A DNA stretch of 64,000 bases, taken from positions 1-64,000 of the IMG/VR virus record IMGVR_UViG_3300049489_000993. One strand, 5' to 3'. The notes beneath the pieces were generated by a model. It did not search any database. It saw nothing but the letters and a program-made list of their open reading frames with translations, and was not told the DNA's origin. This DNA is from a virus. The translations under genes and the position numbers were made by a program. Positions 24,067 to 32,804 of the stretch are shown one piece after another (within the stretch, counting starts at the first letter, position 1; each line of letters starts with the position of its first letter).

Positions 24067-24350
24067 GGGTCATCCCAGTCTGGCGGCTCGAACACTTCGA
24101 GGTAGATCGTGCCGCTGTCGAAATCGGGCGCGGGGTTGGCCGCGGTGTCAAACGTGTCGTCCCAACCGGGGTACTCGAACACTTCGAGGTAGATCGTGCC
24201 GCTGTCGAAATCGGGCGCGGGGTTGGCCGCGGTGTCAAACGTGTCGTCCCAACCGGGGTACTCGAACACTTCGAGGTACTCCGTCGCACCGGAGAAAAAA
24301 TCTCCTTTGCCCGCAGCCGCCACCGTCCCCAACAACGCCGCTGAGATCAT
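24063..24350 (-). CDS. Tail protein with tandem 29-residue repeats
   Basis: A 95-residue product. After a short hydrophobic start it consists of two exact copies of a 29-residue unit beginning YLEVFEYPGWDD, plus a third partial unit (YLEVFEPPDWDDP). The N-terminus could be a signal or membrane helix. Conserved aromatic and Asp positions suggest a small adhesin or linker. The repeats are identical at DNA level, so they arose recently. Confidence 0.65.
   Translation of the reverse strand: MISAALLGTVAAAGKGDFFSGATEYLEVFEYPGWDDTFDTAANPAPDFDSGTIYLEVFEYPGWDDTFDTAANPAPDFDSGTIYLEVFEPPDWDDP
24087..24280 (-). repeat. 87-bp tandem repeat, two full units plus a partial third
   Basis: The unit 24087-24173 recurs at 24174-24260 without a mismatch and a partial third starts at 24261. 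It is in frame (29 codons), so copy number changes would lengthen or shorten the protein without frameshift. Confidence 0.9.
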
Positions 24351-24754
24351 GCCGCCGTGTCCCCGAACAACGTGAACTCCCCTGCGACGTGGAACGCGAT
24401 GCTCGCCGCACCGTACTGCCCGGCGATCTTCGTATGTGACTGGCGGTTGCGCAGCGTCGTTCCGCTGGGCGCAAACGTAACTTGACCGGCGCCGAGCTGG
24501 ATCACGATGACGTGAGACCCGACGGGCAAAGCCGGGACAGTGACGTTCACCGCGCCGGCCGCGTTCACAGTGAGGATCTTGCCCGCGTCGTCGGCAACCA
24601 GTGTGTACGAGGCCACTTTGGCGTCGACAGTGAGCATGCGCAGTTGTGTGACCGTGGCCTTCTTCGTCGTCGTGTCCGCATCGTCCACGACGGCGATAAG
24701 GTCAGCCGCGGAGAGCGCCGAAATCGCAGTCAACTCGGAAATCTTCTTGCCCAT
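24347..24754 (-). CDS. Head/tail fibre-type structural protein (135 aa)
   Basis: MGKKISELTAISALSAADLI followed by VVDDADTTTKKATVTQLR is the standard start of small phage structural proteins that are often attached to fibres. The remainder is beta-rich (AGAVNVTVPALPVGSHVIV, AGQVTFAPSG). Stop overlaps the next start (ATGA). Function: virion decoration or fibre component. Confidence 0.75.
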   Translation of the reverse strand: MGKKISELTAISALSAADLIAVVDDADTTTKKATVTQLRMLTVDAKVASYTLVADDAGKILTVNAAGAVNVTVPALPVGSHVIVIQLGAGQVTFAPSGTTLRNRQSHTKIAGQYGAASIAFHVAGEFTLFGDTAA

Positions 24755-24757
24755 GCG

Positions 24758-25288
24758 TCACGCTCCCACGTCGAGAAATAGATCCTCGCCGCTTTCCGTC
24801 TGCATGATGTCACCGGCCTCCGTCAGGAGCACGTCAACCGGCAAGGGGGGCTCCAAGTCCAGCCGGCGCGCGCCAGACCGCAAGAATGGTGGTGAGAGTT
24901 GGCGAAGTTGGTGGATGCGGTCACGGAAGAAATGGTTGCGCGCACGTATGGCGTCAGGGAGCACTGCGGTCTCGATACCTTGGCGCACGACCACCGTGTA
25001 TGGGCCGCCAACCGGTAGTCGTGGCGCCACTACCGCGAAAGATGACGTCGAGCGCGGGATGGGGGCGTAACCTTGCCCCGCGACGCCGGAGTAACAGGGG
25101 TACTCGGTCCCGTTCACGCTGATCGCAACGGTGAGTTGGGACAAGGTGAAGGTGCCGACGAGGGTGATCTGCTCGCCCCCATCCGTCCATACCTCGATCG
25201 GAAGGACCGCGCCCACGCCGAGGTTGACGCCGATCGAAGCGCCGAGCGACGACAAAGGCAGCGCGGAAATGGAGCTGAACCCAAGCAC
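24758..25288 (-). CDS. Putative virion protein (176 aa)
   Basis: Starts at GTG 25288 with GGAGG upstream. The first residues (GFSSISALPLSSLGAS) resemble small phage structural proteins with Ala/Ser-Phe repeats. A beta-rich domain follows (ITLVGTFTLSQLTVAISVNG). The C-terminus contains DVLLTEAGDIMQTESGEDL, a motif common in phage fibre-associated proteins. Probably part of the distal tail. Confidence 0.65.
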   Translation of the reverse strand: MLGFSSISALPLSSLGASIGVNLGVGAVLPIEVWTDGGEQITLVGTFTLSQLTVAISVNGTEYPCYSGVAGQGYAPIPRSTSSFAVVAPRLPVGGPYTVVVRQGIETAVLPDAIRARNHFFRDRIHQLRQLSPPFLRSGARRLDLEPPLPVDVLLTEAGDIMQTESGEDLFLDVGA

Positions 25289-25306
25289 GCTGCCCTCCGG
25301 TTTCGA

Positions 25307-25603
25307 TCACACGTCTGTGGCGCCGTCGTATGCGTCGAGGGTTTTCAGGTAGGCATACGCCTGTGCGTGCGCGTTGTCGGCTGCGGCGCCAGTGTCGTCA
25401 GACGCCTTCGCTTTGTCGTAGGCAGGCCAAAGGACACTCACGTAGTCAGCCGGCAGCGAGCCGTCTTGCGACGCGGTGACGTCTTTGTAGACGCCTAGCT
25501 CGATGTGGAGCCCGCCCCCCTTCCAGATCAGTTGGTTGATCTTGTGGACGGCATCGGTGACGACAATGCCACCGCGAAGCGTGTGCGTGATTTGCAAGCT
25601 CAT
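25307..25603 (-). CDS. Hypothetical protein (98 aa)
   Basis: A 98-residue protein with overlapped start (ATGA). The N-terminus (SLQITHTLRGGIVVTDAVHK) is beta-rich and Thr/Val-rich; the C-terminus is helical (AHAQAYAYLKTLDAY). It has a small tail-protein look and may be a chaperone or head-tail linker. Not recognised. Confidence 0.6.
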   Translation of the reverse strand: MSLQITHTLRGGIVVTDAVHKINQLIWKGGGLHIELGVYKDVTASQDGSLPADYVSVLWPAYDKAKASDDTGAAADNAHAQAYAYLKTLDAYDGATDV

Positions 25604-25968
25604 GCGCGAGCCTCCTCGGTTTTGTTGGTTTCCGACGGGTTCTTCTTCGCGGCGGCCATGATTGCTTTCACGATGTGCAAGACGTCGCCCTTAATCTCGG
25701 GGTTGATCTTCGCACCCCGAACGAGCGCGAGCAAAAACTCATGTTCCTCGTCGGTCATCCCCCAGACCTGGCCCGGCTGCTTGTCGGAAATGCCTTCGGA
25801 GAGCGAAAGAAACTGCTCGACTGATTCGAGCTTGGTCATGACCTTCTCGTCGGCAACGAGCCACTTCGTAACAAACTCCTTCATCGACAGCTTGGTTGGC
25901 TCTCCCGTCTTTGGGTTGGGCATCGCGTTTTCAAGGACCACGGGTTCAGGTACGACGACGTAACGCAT
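25600..25968 (-). CDS. Hypothetical protein (122 aa)
   Basis: ATG 25968 has AAGGAG seven bases upstream. The 122-residue product has SMKEFVTKWLVADEKV, GQVWGMTDEEHEFLLAL and a Lys-rich end. It resembles small soluble phage proteins near baseplates, perhaps a fibre chaperone. Function unknown. Confidence 0.6.
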   Translation of the reverse strand: MRYVVVPEPVVLENAMPNPKTGEPTKLSMKEFVTKWLVADEKVMTKLESVEQFLSLSEGISDKQPGQVWGMTDEEHEFLLALVRGAKINPEIKGDVLHIVKAIMAAAKKNPSETNKTEEARA

Positions 25969-26030
25969 TCTGCTTCTCCTTTTGATCGGCTTCACGGCGT
26001 GCGCACGCTACCTCATGACCCATCGGGCCG

Positions 26031-28448
26031 CTAGACGGTTGCGATGAGCCCAAGCGCCTCTACGCGGGAAATCAAGGCATTGATCGCCGTCCTCGCCTCA
26101 GAGTCGACCGTCGCTCCTCCGGTCGCGTCTGCCACTGACGCGCCCTGCACGATTGGAGTCGCACCATAGAATCCGAGTTTCTGTGACGTCGATGTGCCGA
26201 TCATGCTGCCGGTCGTAGTACCAAGCACTACGTCGACCGCGTTCGCGAGATTGAGGTGACCACCATCTGCAAACCAAGCCTTGTCGACGTTGTTGTCTCG
26301 AATGAGAAATATGGATTCCGCTGTTGACCCGTTGTCGACGGTGAGCTGCGCGGCGTCTGATGTCGTGCCAAAGCTCGCGTTGCCGGTGCTGTGGATGCGG
26401 AACCGTTCGGCTCTCGTGATCGATCCGTCTGGCGTCGTGAAAAACGCCATGTACGTCGGGAGCGAGGTCGCAGAGATCGTTCCTGTGCCGACGTAAAACT
26501 CCATGCTTGCGACATTGCGGTTCGCCCCGCCCGCGTAGCCCGCGGAGACCAGCTCAAAAAGGGCATCTCCGTTGGTGACATCGGTAGGAGACGACAGCGT
26601 ACCGTGGAACAAATACGTCGACAGCAAGTTGCGAGGGCCAGCGGCAGCAGACGCGAGAATGAATGAAGCGTTGCCATTGTTCTTCGAGACAATGCCCGTT
26701 CCGTTGACCTCCAAGGTATTGCCCGGAGCCGACTCATTGATTCCGATGTTTCCCGTGCTGGCGTCGAGGAAAAACGCATGCGTGTTCCCCACCGACTCAA
26801 TGCGGTGGTCGTAATCGCTAGCTGCATCATTGAACACAACTTCGCCGGAGGTCTTGAACCTGACTCGTTCATTTGCTGCGCCCGCTCCTCCAGTGCCGAT
26901 GACGATGAATGTACCAGCCTGTACGAGCATTCCATTCGACGCATCGCCAGCGGCTGAGATGACCATCTGATCGGCGAGGTAGAGAGGGGTACCGGGTGAA
27001 GACCACGAGGTACCGGACACGTAGACGCTTCCGTTCGCTGCATCAGCAGCCAGCGACAACTGTGCAGCAGGGAATGACCCAGTCGTCGCCGTGTTGTGGA
27101 TGTAGAGCTGAAGCGCGTCGCCGACAAGGTTCTGTTCGATGTGAAGTGGCACGGCTGGTGACGCCGTCCCAATGCCTAGGCGGTTGTTTGTGTCGTCCCA
27201 AAAAAGATTTGAGTTGTCTTGGGCCAGGACACCGGCAGCACCGGCGAAAAGCACGCTGCCGGCGGTCGCCGACGTGATCGAGCCCCCGATCGCCATGCCG
27301 GCGCCGGTCGCGGTGAGGTCGTATTCCGTCCCCCCGTCGTTCAGAAAGTAGAGCTTGCTGTCGCTCTTGGCATAGAGGCGCCCAAACCCGCTAGCGGGGG
27401 TAGCCGGGGTGGCGATCTCAGGGACTTGGATGTGCCCTGCTGTCAACGCCAACGAACCCGTCATCGCCCGCGTACCGTCGACGAGCACGTACTGTGTGTG
27501 GTCGTCATCGCCGAGACCCGTCAAGGCCCCGTGGTCCGTCACCCCAACGGGCGGCGCAGCCCATGTCCCATCTGCACGAAGAAAGTTGGTTGTTCCGCCT
27601 CCCGATGCTGGAACCACGCCGCGCGTGGTCGGCGAAAAGTTGTTAGCCACCACTTGGGTTTTCGAGCCGGTATCCGACGCGGTGAACGAATCGCCAACGA
27701 AATCCAATGTCGAACGCTGTGTGAGCGGGCTTCCGTCTTCTTGGATCGTGGTATAGCCGTTAAGCGCGGGGGTAGCCCAAGTTCCGTCAGCTCGAAGAAA
27801 GTTAGACGTCCCACCCCCGGACGCCGGGACGACACCCCGTGTCGTTGACGAAAAGTCGTTCGCGGCGACCTGTGTTTTCCCCCCGACGTCGGACGCAGTG
27901 AACGTGCTCCCCACAAAGTTGAGCACGGTGCGCACCACCTGCGCACTCCCATCCTCCTCAATCGTCGCGTAACCGCCCCCGGTCGCCTGCAAGTCCGTCT
28001 CGACGCCAGCGTCGTTCAACGCATAAGCACGCCCATCGCTTTTGAAATAGATGCGGCCGAAGCCCGACGCGGGCGTTGCCGGCGTCGCTATCTCCGGGAA
28101 CGTCCCACCATTGTTGACGATCCACTCCGACATTCCCCCCGCCGACATCGACACAAACACGCGCAACGACGCCGACGTGAAGTTGACGAAGCCCCCCGTG
28201 CTCGACGCGAACACTACGTCGCGCACCAGCTCCCCGAGCCCGTTCAAATGCCCGCGGCCCACTTCCCATTGCCCGCTTAGCGCACCACCAGCGTCGACGC
28301 CTTCGATCGCATACGGCAGATCGACACTCGGGGCATAGGAGCTAGACAGCGCGCGGAACCCCGCGCTCGGCGCGGCTAGCACCAAAGAGCCCGCGCCCGT
28401 CGACGTAGATTCCTGCAAGCAGCGATCGGCAAACGTGGCGACGGTCAT
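26031..28448 (-). CDS. Long tail fibre protein 2
   Basis: An 805-residue fibre. A 39-40 residue block beginning ATPATPASGFGRIYFKSDGR occurs twice, and EDGSAQVVRTVLNFVGSTF / EDGSPLTQRSTLDFVGDSF are a second repeated type. LTGLGDDDHTQY is a motif of shaft repeats in many phage fibres. The last part has NLANAVDVVLGTTTGSMIG and VDSEARTAINALISRVEAL, a coiled-coil trimer end. It sits next to the baseplate genes and would contact the host receptor. Confidence 0.85.
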   Translation of the reverse strand: MTVATFADRCLQESTSTGAGSLVLAAPSAGFRALSSSYAPSVDLPYAIEGVDAGGALSGQWEVGRGHLNGLGELVRDVVFASSTGGFVNFTSASLRVFVSMSAGGMSEWIVNNGGTFPEIATPATPASGFGRIYFKSDGRAYALNDAGVETDLQATGGGYATIEEDGSAQVVRTVLNFVGSTFTASDVGGKTQVAANDFSSTTRGVVPASGGGTSNFLRADGTWATPALNGYTTIQEDGSPLTQRSTLDFVGDSFTASDTGSKTQVVANNFSPTTRGVVPASGGGTTNFLRADGTWAAPPVGVTDHGALTGLGDDDHTQYVLVDGTRAMTGSLALTAGHIQVPEIATPATPASGFGRLYAKSDSKLYFLNDGGTEYDLTATGAGMAIGGSITSATAGSVLFAGAAGVLAQDNSNLFWDDTNNRLGIGTASPAVPLHIEQNLVGDALQLYIHNTATTGSFPAAQLSLAADAANGSVYVSGTSWSSPGTPLYLADQMVISAAGDASNGMLVQAGTFIVIGTGGAGAANERVRFKTSGEVVFNDAASDYDHRIESVGNTHAFFLDASTGNIGINESAPGNTLEVNGTGIVSKNNGNASFILASAAAGPRNLLSTYLFHGTLSSPTDVTNGDALFELVSAGYAGGANRNVASMEFYVGTGTISATSLPTYMAFFTTPDGSITRAERFRIHSTGNASFGTTSDAAQLTVDNGSTAESIFLIRDNNVDKAWFADGGHLNLANAVDVVLGTTTGSMIGTSTSQKLGFYGATPIVQGASVADATGGATVDSEARTAINALISRVEALGLIATV

Positions 28449-28459
28449 GGGGGCCTCTA

Positions 28460-29875
28460 TCAGGTGATCGTGATGTCCACAGATTCGTTGGTGCGCGGGA
28501 TCTGATCGTCGAGCACCACGAGGTTCGCGGCCGGTGCCGTGATCTGAATATCGAACATGCCTTCCACAGCCATCGCGCGCTCAATCAGCTCGCTCTTGAT
28601 GACGTTGTTCCCGATGCCGAGCCCGTTGACGTAGCTCGCAAGCGCCGCCTTCACGTCAGCGGCGACAGTCGCTTGTGAGTAGCCGTCAAGGACCGTGATG
28701 TCGGCGACGATGACGACGGGATAAATCGTCGGAACGCGCACGATGCCCAGCGTGCCTGCCGCGCGCCAGCCGGGGTAGTTGCCCCGGTCTAGCGGGTCGC
28801 CGTCGAGCACCTTTTGCGCTTCCTGCAAGAGCCCCGTGAAGTAGGTGTACGCGATCGTGACCGTATCGCCCGCGACGAGCGGGAACCCCAAGTAAATCTG
28901 CCCCGATGCAGGATTGAGCGAGTATTGCCCGGCAACCGGTCCCGACGTCACACGCGTGAGCGTGACCGCTCCGGGGTTCTTGACGGCGGACGGCGTGACG
29001 GCATCTTTGATCGGAAAGTTGTTGGTGTAGAGGTACCGCTCGCCGCCAAGCGCGACGTCGCCGGGGAACTCGGGTCCAGAGGTAAGCAGCTCCGGTGACA
29101 CGGTCGCGAGCGTGGATTCTGCGGTGCCGGTGCCGTCGTCGAGGTAGACGTAGAACCAGCCCAGGTTGATCGGGTCTTCGAGCACCTTGACGAACACAAC
29201 GCGTTGCCCACTGGGCAGCTCGATGGTTTTGAGCTTGGTCTCGATGGAGGAGGGCGTGCAGCGTGAGAGCCCAGCGACGGTGTCGCGGATGCGGGAACGG
29301 AATGAATCGTCAGTCTCGGCGTCTTTGCCGCCTACGAAGCCGCTGGGGTTCGACGCGGTGTCGACGCCGGTGGGGCGCAAGCCTTTGAACTTGGTGAGCG
29401 TGGCGGCGGCGACGTTGCCGTTGCTGCCCGCGCTTTCGATCACGGCGGGGATGAGCCCTGAGATCAACGCGAGGTTGGGAATCGAGCCCGCCGCGGTGGT
29501 GACCGCGATGACCTCCGGCGAGGAGCCAGGCACCGCCACGCGCACGCCAGCCGGGATGCTCACCAGCGGTCCCGCCACGGCCCGCGAGAACTGCAAGTTG
29601 CCCGTCGCCGCCGAGGACGCGATGCGGGTCACCACGACGGGGTTGTAGTCCTTGGCGCGCTCGTCGAGGTCTTCGCCGGCTGCGCGGTCGATGGAAAACA
29701 GATCAATGACGTTCTTGGTCTGGTAGTAGGCGTCGTCCAGCTCGCGCGCGAAGGCCGCCATGAAGCTCTTGGCGATGGACGTGTCGGTGAGGTCGGAAAG
29801 CTCGGAACGCGCGACGAGCGCATCGATCATGCGCTGCAAGATGGTCTCGAAGGTCTTTGGTACAAACTGTCCCAT
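28460..29875 (-). CDS. Baseplate J-like protein
   Basis: A 471-residue baseplate wedge protein of the Baseplate_J family (T4 gp6/P2 J-like). The N-terminus (KTFETILQRMIDALV, DLTDTSIAKSFMAAFARE) and AAGEDLDERAKDYNP match the family start. FVGGKDAETDDSFRSRIRD is the usual conserved centre. The C-terminus (GIGNNVIKSELIERAMAVEG) fits. It links the hub to the tail fibres and switches conformation during contraction. AGGAAGG lies before ATG 29875. Confidence 0.92.
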   Translation of the reverse strand: MGQFVPKTFETILQRMIDALVARSELSDLTDTSIAKSFMAAFARELDDAYYQTKNVIDLFSIDRAAGEDLDERAKDYNPVVVTRIASSAATGNLQFSRAVAGPLVSIPAGVRVAVPGSSPEVIAVTTAAGSIPNLALISGLIPAVIESAGSNGNVAAATLTKFKGLRPTGVDTASNPSGFVGGKDAETDDSFRSRIRDTVAGLSRCTPSSIETKLKTIELPSGQRVVFVKVLEDPINLGWFYVYLDDGTGTAESTLATVSPELLTSGPEFPGDVALGGERYLYTNNFPIKDAVTPSAVKNPGAVTLTRVTSGPVAGQYSLNPASGQIYLGFPLVAGDTVTIAYTYFTGLLQEAQKVLDGDPLDRGNYPGWRAAGTLGIVRVPTIYPVVIVADITVLDGYSQATVAADVKAALASYVNGLGIGNNVIKSELIERAMAVEGMFDIQITAPAANLVVLDDQIPRTNESVDITIT

Positions 29876-29888
29876 CGGTGCTGCCTTC

Positions 29889-31715
29889 CTACGAGATGAC
29901 CCGACCGATCACGCGCAGAGCGGTGCGGTCAAACGGTTGCACGTCGAGCGCCACCTCCAGCGTGTCACCTGTGAGCTGGAGCGAGGCGTTGGATACCACG
30001 CGCACACGCGAGTCGCGCTGCACCGCCGATACGATGCGCGCGCGCGCTTCGATCACGCGTTCAACGCTCCCTTTGCGCCCCACGATGCGTTCGTAGCCGA
30101 CGTTGCGGTACAGCAAGTTGGAGCCCTGCTCTGTGGACAGAATCGAAACGATGGCTTGCTCGAGGTTCTCCAAGCCGGAGATGGTGCGAGCGTCGGTGCC
30201 GGTGGTGGGGTCGAGCACGAGGTCGTAGGTGCCATCGGATTGCGCTTTCAGCTCGAAGTCCCGACCAAAGAGCGCCTCGAGCTGGGAGGCGCCGAGCGTG
30301 GGGTCGCCGGCCGAGCGCACCTGTTGGAAAGGCTGCGTGGCGGCTGTGGTCGGGATGAGGATGGGCTGCCCGTAGCGCAACGTGCCGGGGAGCCCCTCCT
30401 CGGAGATGTACGGCGCCTTGATCCCGTTCGCGATGGCGATGTCGATCCACCGCCGCGCGTCTTCCAGCTCGCGTGCGGCGATGCTTGCGATCGTATCGCC
30501 GTGCTGCACCGTCACCTGCCGAAAGCCAGTGTATTTCGGGAACGTGCGCTTGACGTCGAACAAGCCGCTGTTGACGCGCGCTTGGTCACCGGGCCGCGGC
30601 CCCGTCAGCAAGAGCTGCTCGGGCTGCGTGATAGTCGAGCTGGCTGCCACCTCAAGCGCGTCTGGCGTCAGATCGGCCGGCCCCATGACGAGGCGCAAAA
30701 AGCGAGTCGCGTTCTCGTCGAAGTCCTCGCGGAACTTCTCGGGGTAGGCCAACAGCGTGTTGTAGGCGTCGGAGACCGAGCGCGTCATGGCGGCGATCTC
30801 GAGGTACGCCGGCCCCAAAAGGTTCTGATTGTCGACGAGGAGCCGCGCGACGTTGTCGGCCAAGTCGCGAGCGGCGCGCACGTTGCCCAGCGGCAGATTG
30901 ATGAACCCGCGCACCGAGCGTGTGAACTCGGAGACGGCGCCGAGGATGCCGGTGGTGGCGGTGTTCAGCTCGGTGAGCAGCCCCACGACGGCCCCGACCT
31001 GCGCCTGAATGCCGCTGATCTCGGATTGCCATTGGATGAGCTGTTGCGCGGCCCCGCCGATGCTTTTGGCGGCGTCGGCGATGGCGCGGAGCACGGCGCT
31101 ATCGTTGCTCTGAATCTTGGGCGGGTTCTCGACGTATCCGACGACGGCGAGCGTGATCGTATAGTTGTAGAAGAAGTTTTTTTGCGTCGAGCGCTCAAGG
31201 CGGAACTCGCGCGGCACGACGATGTAATGCTCGCCGTCTTTGTAGTTGTGGTACGTGAGATAGACATCCTTCGCGACGGTCGGGTCTTTTTTGAGGTCCG
31301 AGTAGCGAAGGAAGCAAACGTTCTGCAAGTAGAGGAAGTGCGCTTGTCCCGAGAGCGGGATTGGCAGGCCGGATTCCGCGACGTTCAAGCGGGGGGAAAG
31401 CCCGGTGTGCCCTTGGATCGTGAGCTGGGAGATGATCACCCCGTTCTCTTCGGCGACGACGCCCCCATCTTGGGTGGGGGTCAGCTCGGCTGAGAACGGG
31501 TGCGTCTTTTGGATGGCGGTGGGGGCGAGCACCAACGGGAACAGTACCGAGCCCGTGGGCGCTAGGGAGGCGGGGAGGTGGAGCTGGAAGGCGTAGCTCC
31601 ACGTTTTCCAGTAGCGGTCATCGCCCCCGGAGAGCGCGGGAACGCCAATGGGACCGAGCAAAGGCCCGGCCTGCGTCGCGCGAAGCTCCTCCGCAATCGC
31701 CTGCAAGATGCCCAA
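29889..31715 (-). CDS. Baseplate hub/tail protein with LysM and gp25-like domains
   Basis: A 608-residue protein. The start is TTG 31715 with GGAGG four bases upstream. Residues about 400-456 (VTVQHGDTIASIAARELEDA to LIP) are a LysM peptidoglycan-binding domain. The C-terminal 110 residues (NLEQAIVSILSTEQGSNLLY) resemble the T4 gp25/P2 W wedge family. The N-terminal 200 residues and coiled middle (TELNTATTGILGAVSEFTRS) resemble XkdP-like hub proteins. It would connect hub and wedge. Confidence 0.8.
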   Translation of the reverse strand: MGILQAIAEELRATQAGPLLGPIGVPALSGGDDRYWKTWSYAFQLHLPASLAPTGSVLFPLVLAPTAIQKTHPFSAELTPTQDGGVVAEENGVIISQLTIQGHTGLSPRLNVAESGLPIPLSGQAHFLYLQNVCFLRYSDLKKDPTVAKDVYLTYHNYKDGEHYIVVPREFRLERSTQKNFFYNYTITLAVVGYVENPPKIQSNDSAVLRAIADAAKSIGGAAQQLIQWQSEISGIQAQVGAVVGLLTELNTATTGILGAVSEFTRSVRGFINLPLGNVRAARDLADNVARLLVDNQNLLGPAYLEIAAMTRSVSDAYNTLLAYPEKFREDFDENATRFLRLVMGPADLTPDALEVAASSTITQPEQLLLTGPRPGDQARVNSGLFDVKRTFPKYTGFRQVTVQHGDTIASIAARELEDARRWIDIAIANGIKAPYISEEGLPGTLRYGQPILIPTTAATQPFQQVRSAGDPTLGASQLEALFGRDFELKAQSDGTYDLVLDPTTGTDARTISGLENLEQAIVSILSTEQGSNLLYRNVGYERIVGRKGSVERVIEARARIVSAVQRDSRVRVVSNASLQLTGDTLEVALDVQPFDRTALRVIGRVIS

Positions 31716-31766
31716 GCTGCCTCCGGCGCAGACAGCCTACAGCGCAGCCCCAAAGCCGGTACAGGC

Positions 31767-32801
31767 TCACAAAAAGGGGAAGGGCACCGGACCAGGGAAA
31801 ATGATCTGCGCGCCCGCCATAGAGGCGTACAGCGCGCCGGAGAATAGTCCGGCCGCGGCTTGGGAGGCGGTGGGGTCCCAAGGCTGCGGGTTTGGGAGCA
31901 AGCTCGCGGAGGCGCCGGCGGTCGTGAAGCCCGCTGCGAGGCTCGCGAGCGCGGGTGGCGGGATGGCCGCAATCGACGCGGGAAAGACACTCGCCGAGGC
32001 CCCGGCCACGACACCCCAAAAAGCGACCGCGCCGGCTTGAATCGCGGCGGCAGCGAGCACGGGCGTAGACATCATGCCGTCGATGATGGTCTGCATCGCG
32101 GTCTCGGCGGCGGTGACCGCCGCGGGCACGGGCGGCACACCGTTGGCGACGCCGGCCAGGAACAGGGTTTTGTACGCTGCGGCCCATGCGGCGCCGGTGG
32201 AGAGCCCCGTCACGGCCGGCTTGGGTGGCGCAATCGTGAACGCCACGCCGGCTGGAATGGGGCCGGCAAAGGCCGCGACGTACTTGAACTCGAGCACATG
32301 CCCGCTGGCGATGGCCGGTGTTGGCGCGCCGATGGCGATGACGCCCGCTGCCGGGTTGTGTCCCCCGTTGCTTGGGTCCGGGGCGATGTCGGTCGCGGGC
32401 GAGAGCCGCTTGATGCCCTGAATCTTGGCGACGTCGGGGGGGCCTGGCAGCGTGAACAGAGCTTGGTTGTTCGCCGTGGCGGCGACGGTGACGGTTTGCA
32501 TGCCCGCCGGGTTGTCGGCGGCGTCGATGACAGTGACGAGCGAGGCGGTGTTGGCGGTGATCTTGGAGCCTTGCCAGTACGGGGGCGCGCTTGCGTAGCC
32601 GTTCACCAAGGCACTCGGGGTGAGTGCGGTGCCGCTGGCAAACGAGGTGTTCCCGATGCCGCCCGTCGTCGTGGTGCCGTTGATCGGGGTTGGAGGCGGC
32701 TGCGCCCCATCCGGCCATCCAAGCGATGGAGGTGTGCTCGCTGTTGCGGGCACCATGAACGATTCAATGTACGGCTGCGCCGTCGTGGGCGACATCGGCA
32801 C
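31767..32801 (-). CDS. Hypothetical virion protein (344 aa)
   Basis: The frame opens at GTG 32801, with ATG 32795 as alternative. The N-terminal half has Thr/Pro/Gly-rich, extended segments (GGIGNTSFASGTALTPSALV), the C-terminal half is Ala-rich and partly hydrophobic (AAAIQAGAVAFWGVVAGASA). It sits between spike and LysM hub genes, so it is likely part of the baseplate. Not recognised. Confidence 0.6.
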   Translation of the reverse strand: MPMSPTTAQPYIESFMVPATASTPPSLGWPDGAQPPPTPINGTTTTGGIGNTSFASGTALTPSALVNGYASAPPYWQGSKITANTASLVTVIDAADNPAGMQTVTVAATANNQALFTLPGPPDVAKIQGIKRLSPATDIAPDPSNGGHNPAAGVIAIGAPTPAIASGHVLEFKYVAAFAGPIPAGVAFTIAPPKPAVTGLSTGAAWAAAYKTLFLAGVANGVPPVPAAVTAAETAMQTIIDGMMSTPVLAAAAIQAGAVAFWGVVAGASASVFPASIAAIPPPALASLAAGFTTAGASASLLPNPQPWDPTASQAAAGLFSGALYASMAGAQIIFPGPVPFPFL

Positions 32802-32804
32802 GGG

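Noticed and set aside
24087-24280. CRISPR-like array
   Set aside because: The repeats are directly adjacent, 87 bp long, in frame with a gene and lack spacers.
31618-32718. A 366-codon minus-strand frame overlapping the virion protein at 31767-32801
   Set aside because: It is Arg/His-rich shadow text and overlaps two genes with better ribosome sites.
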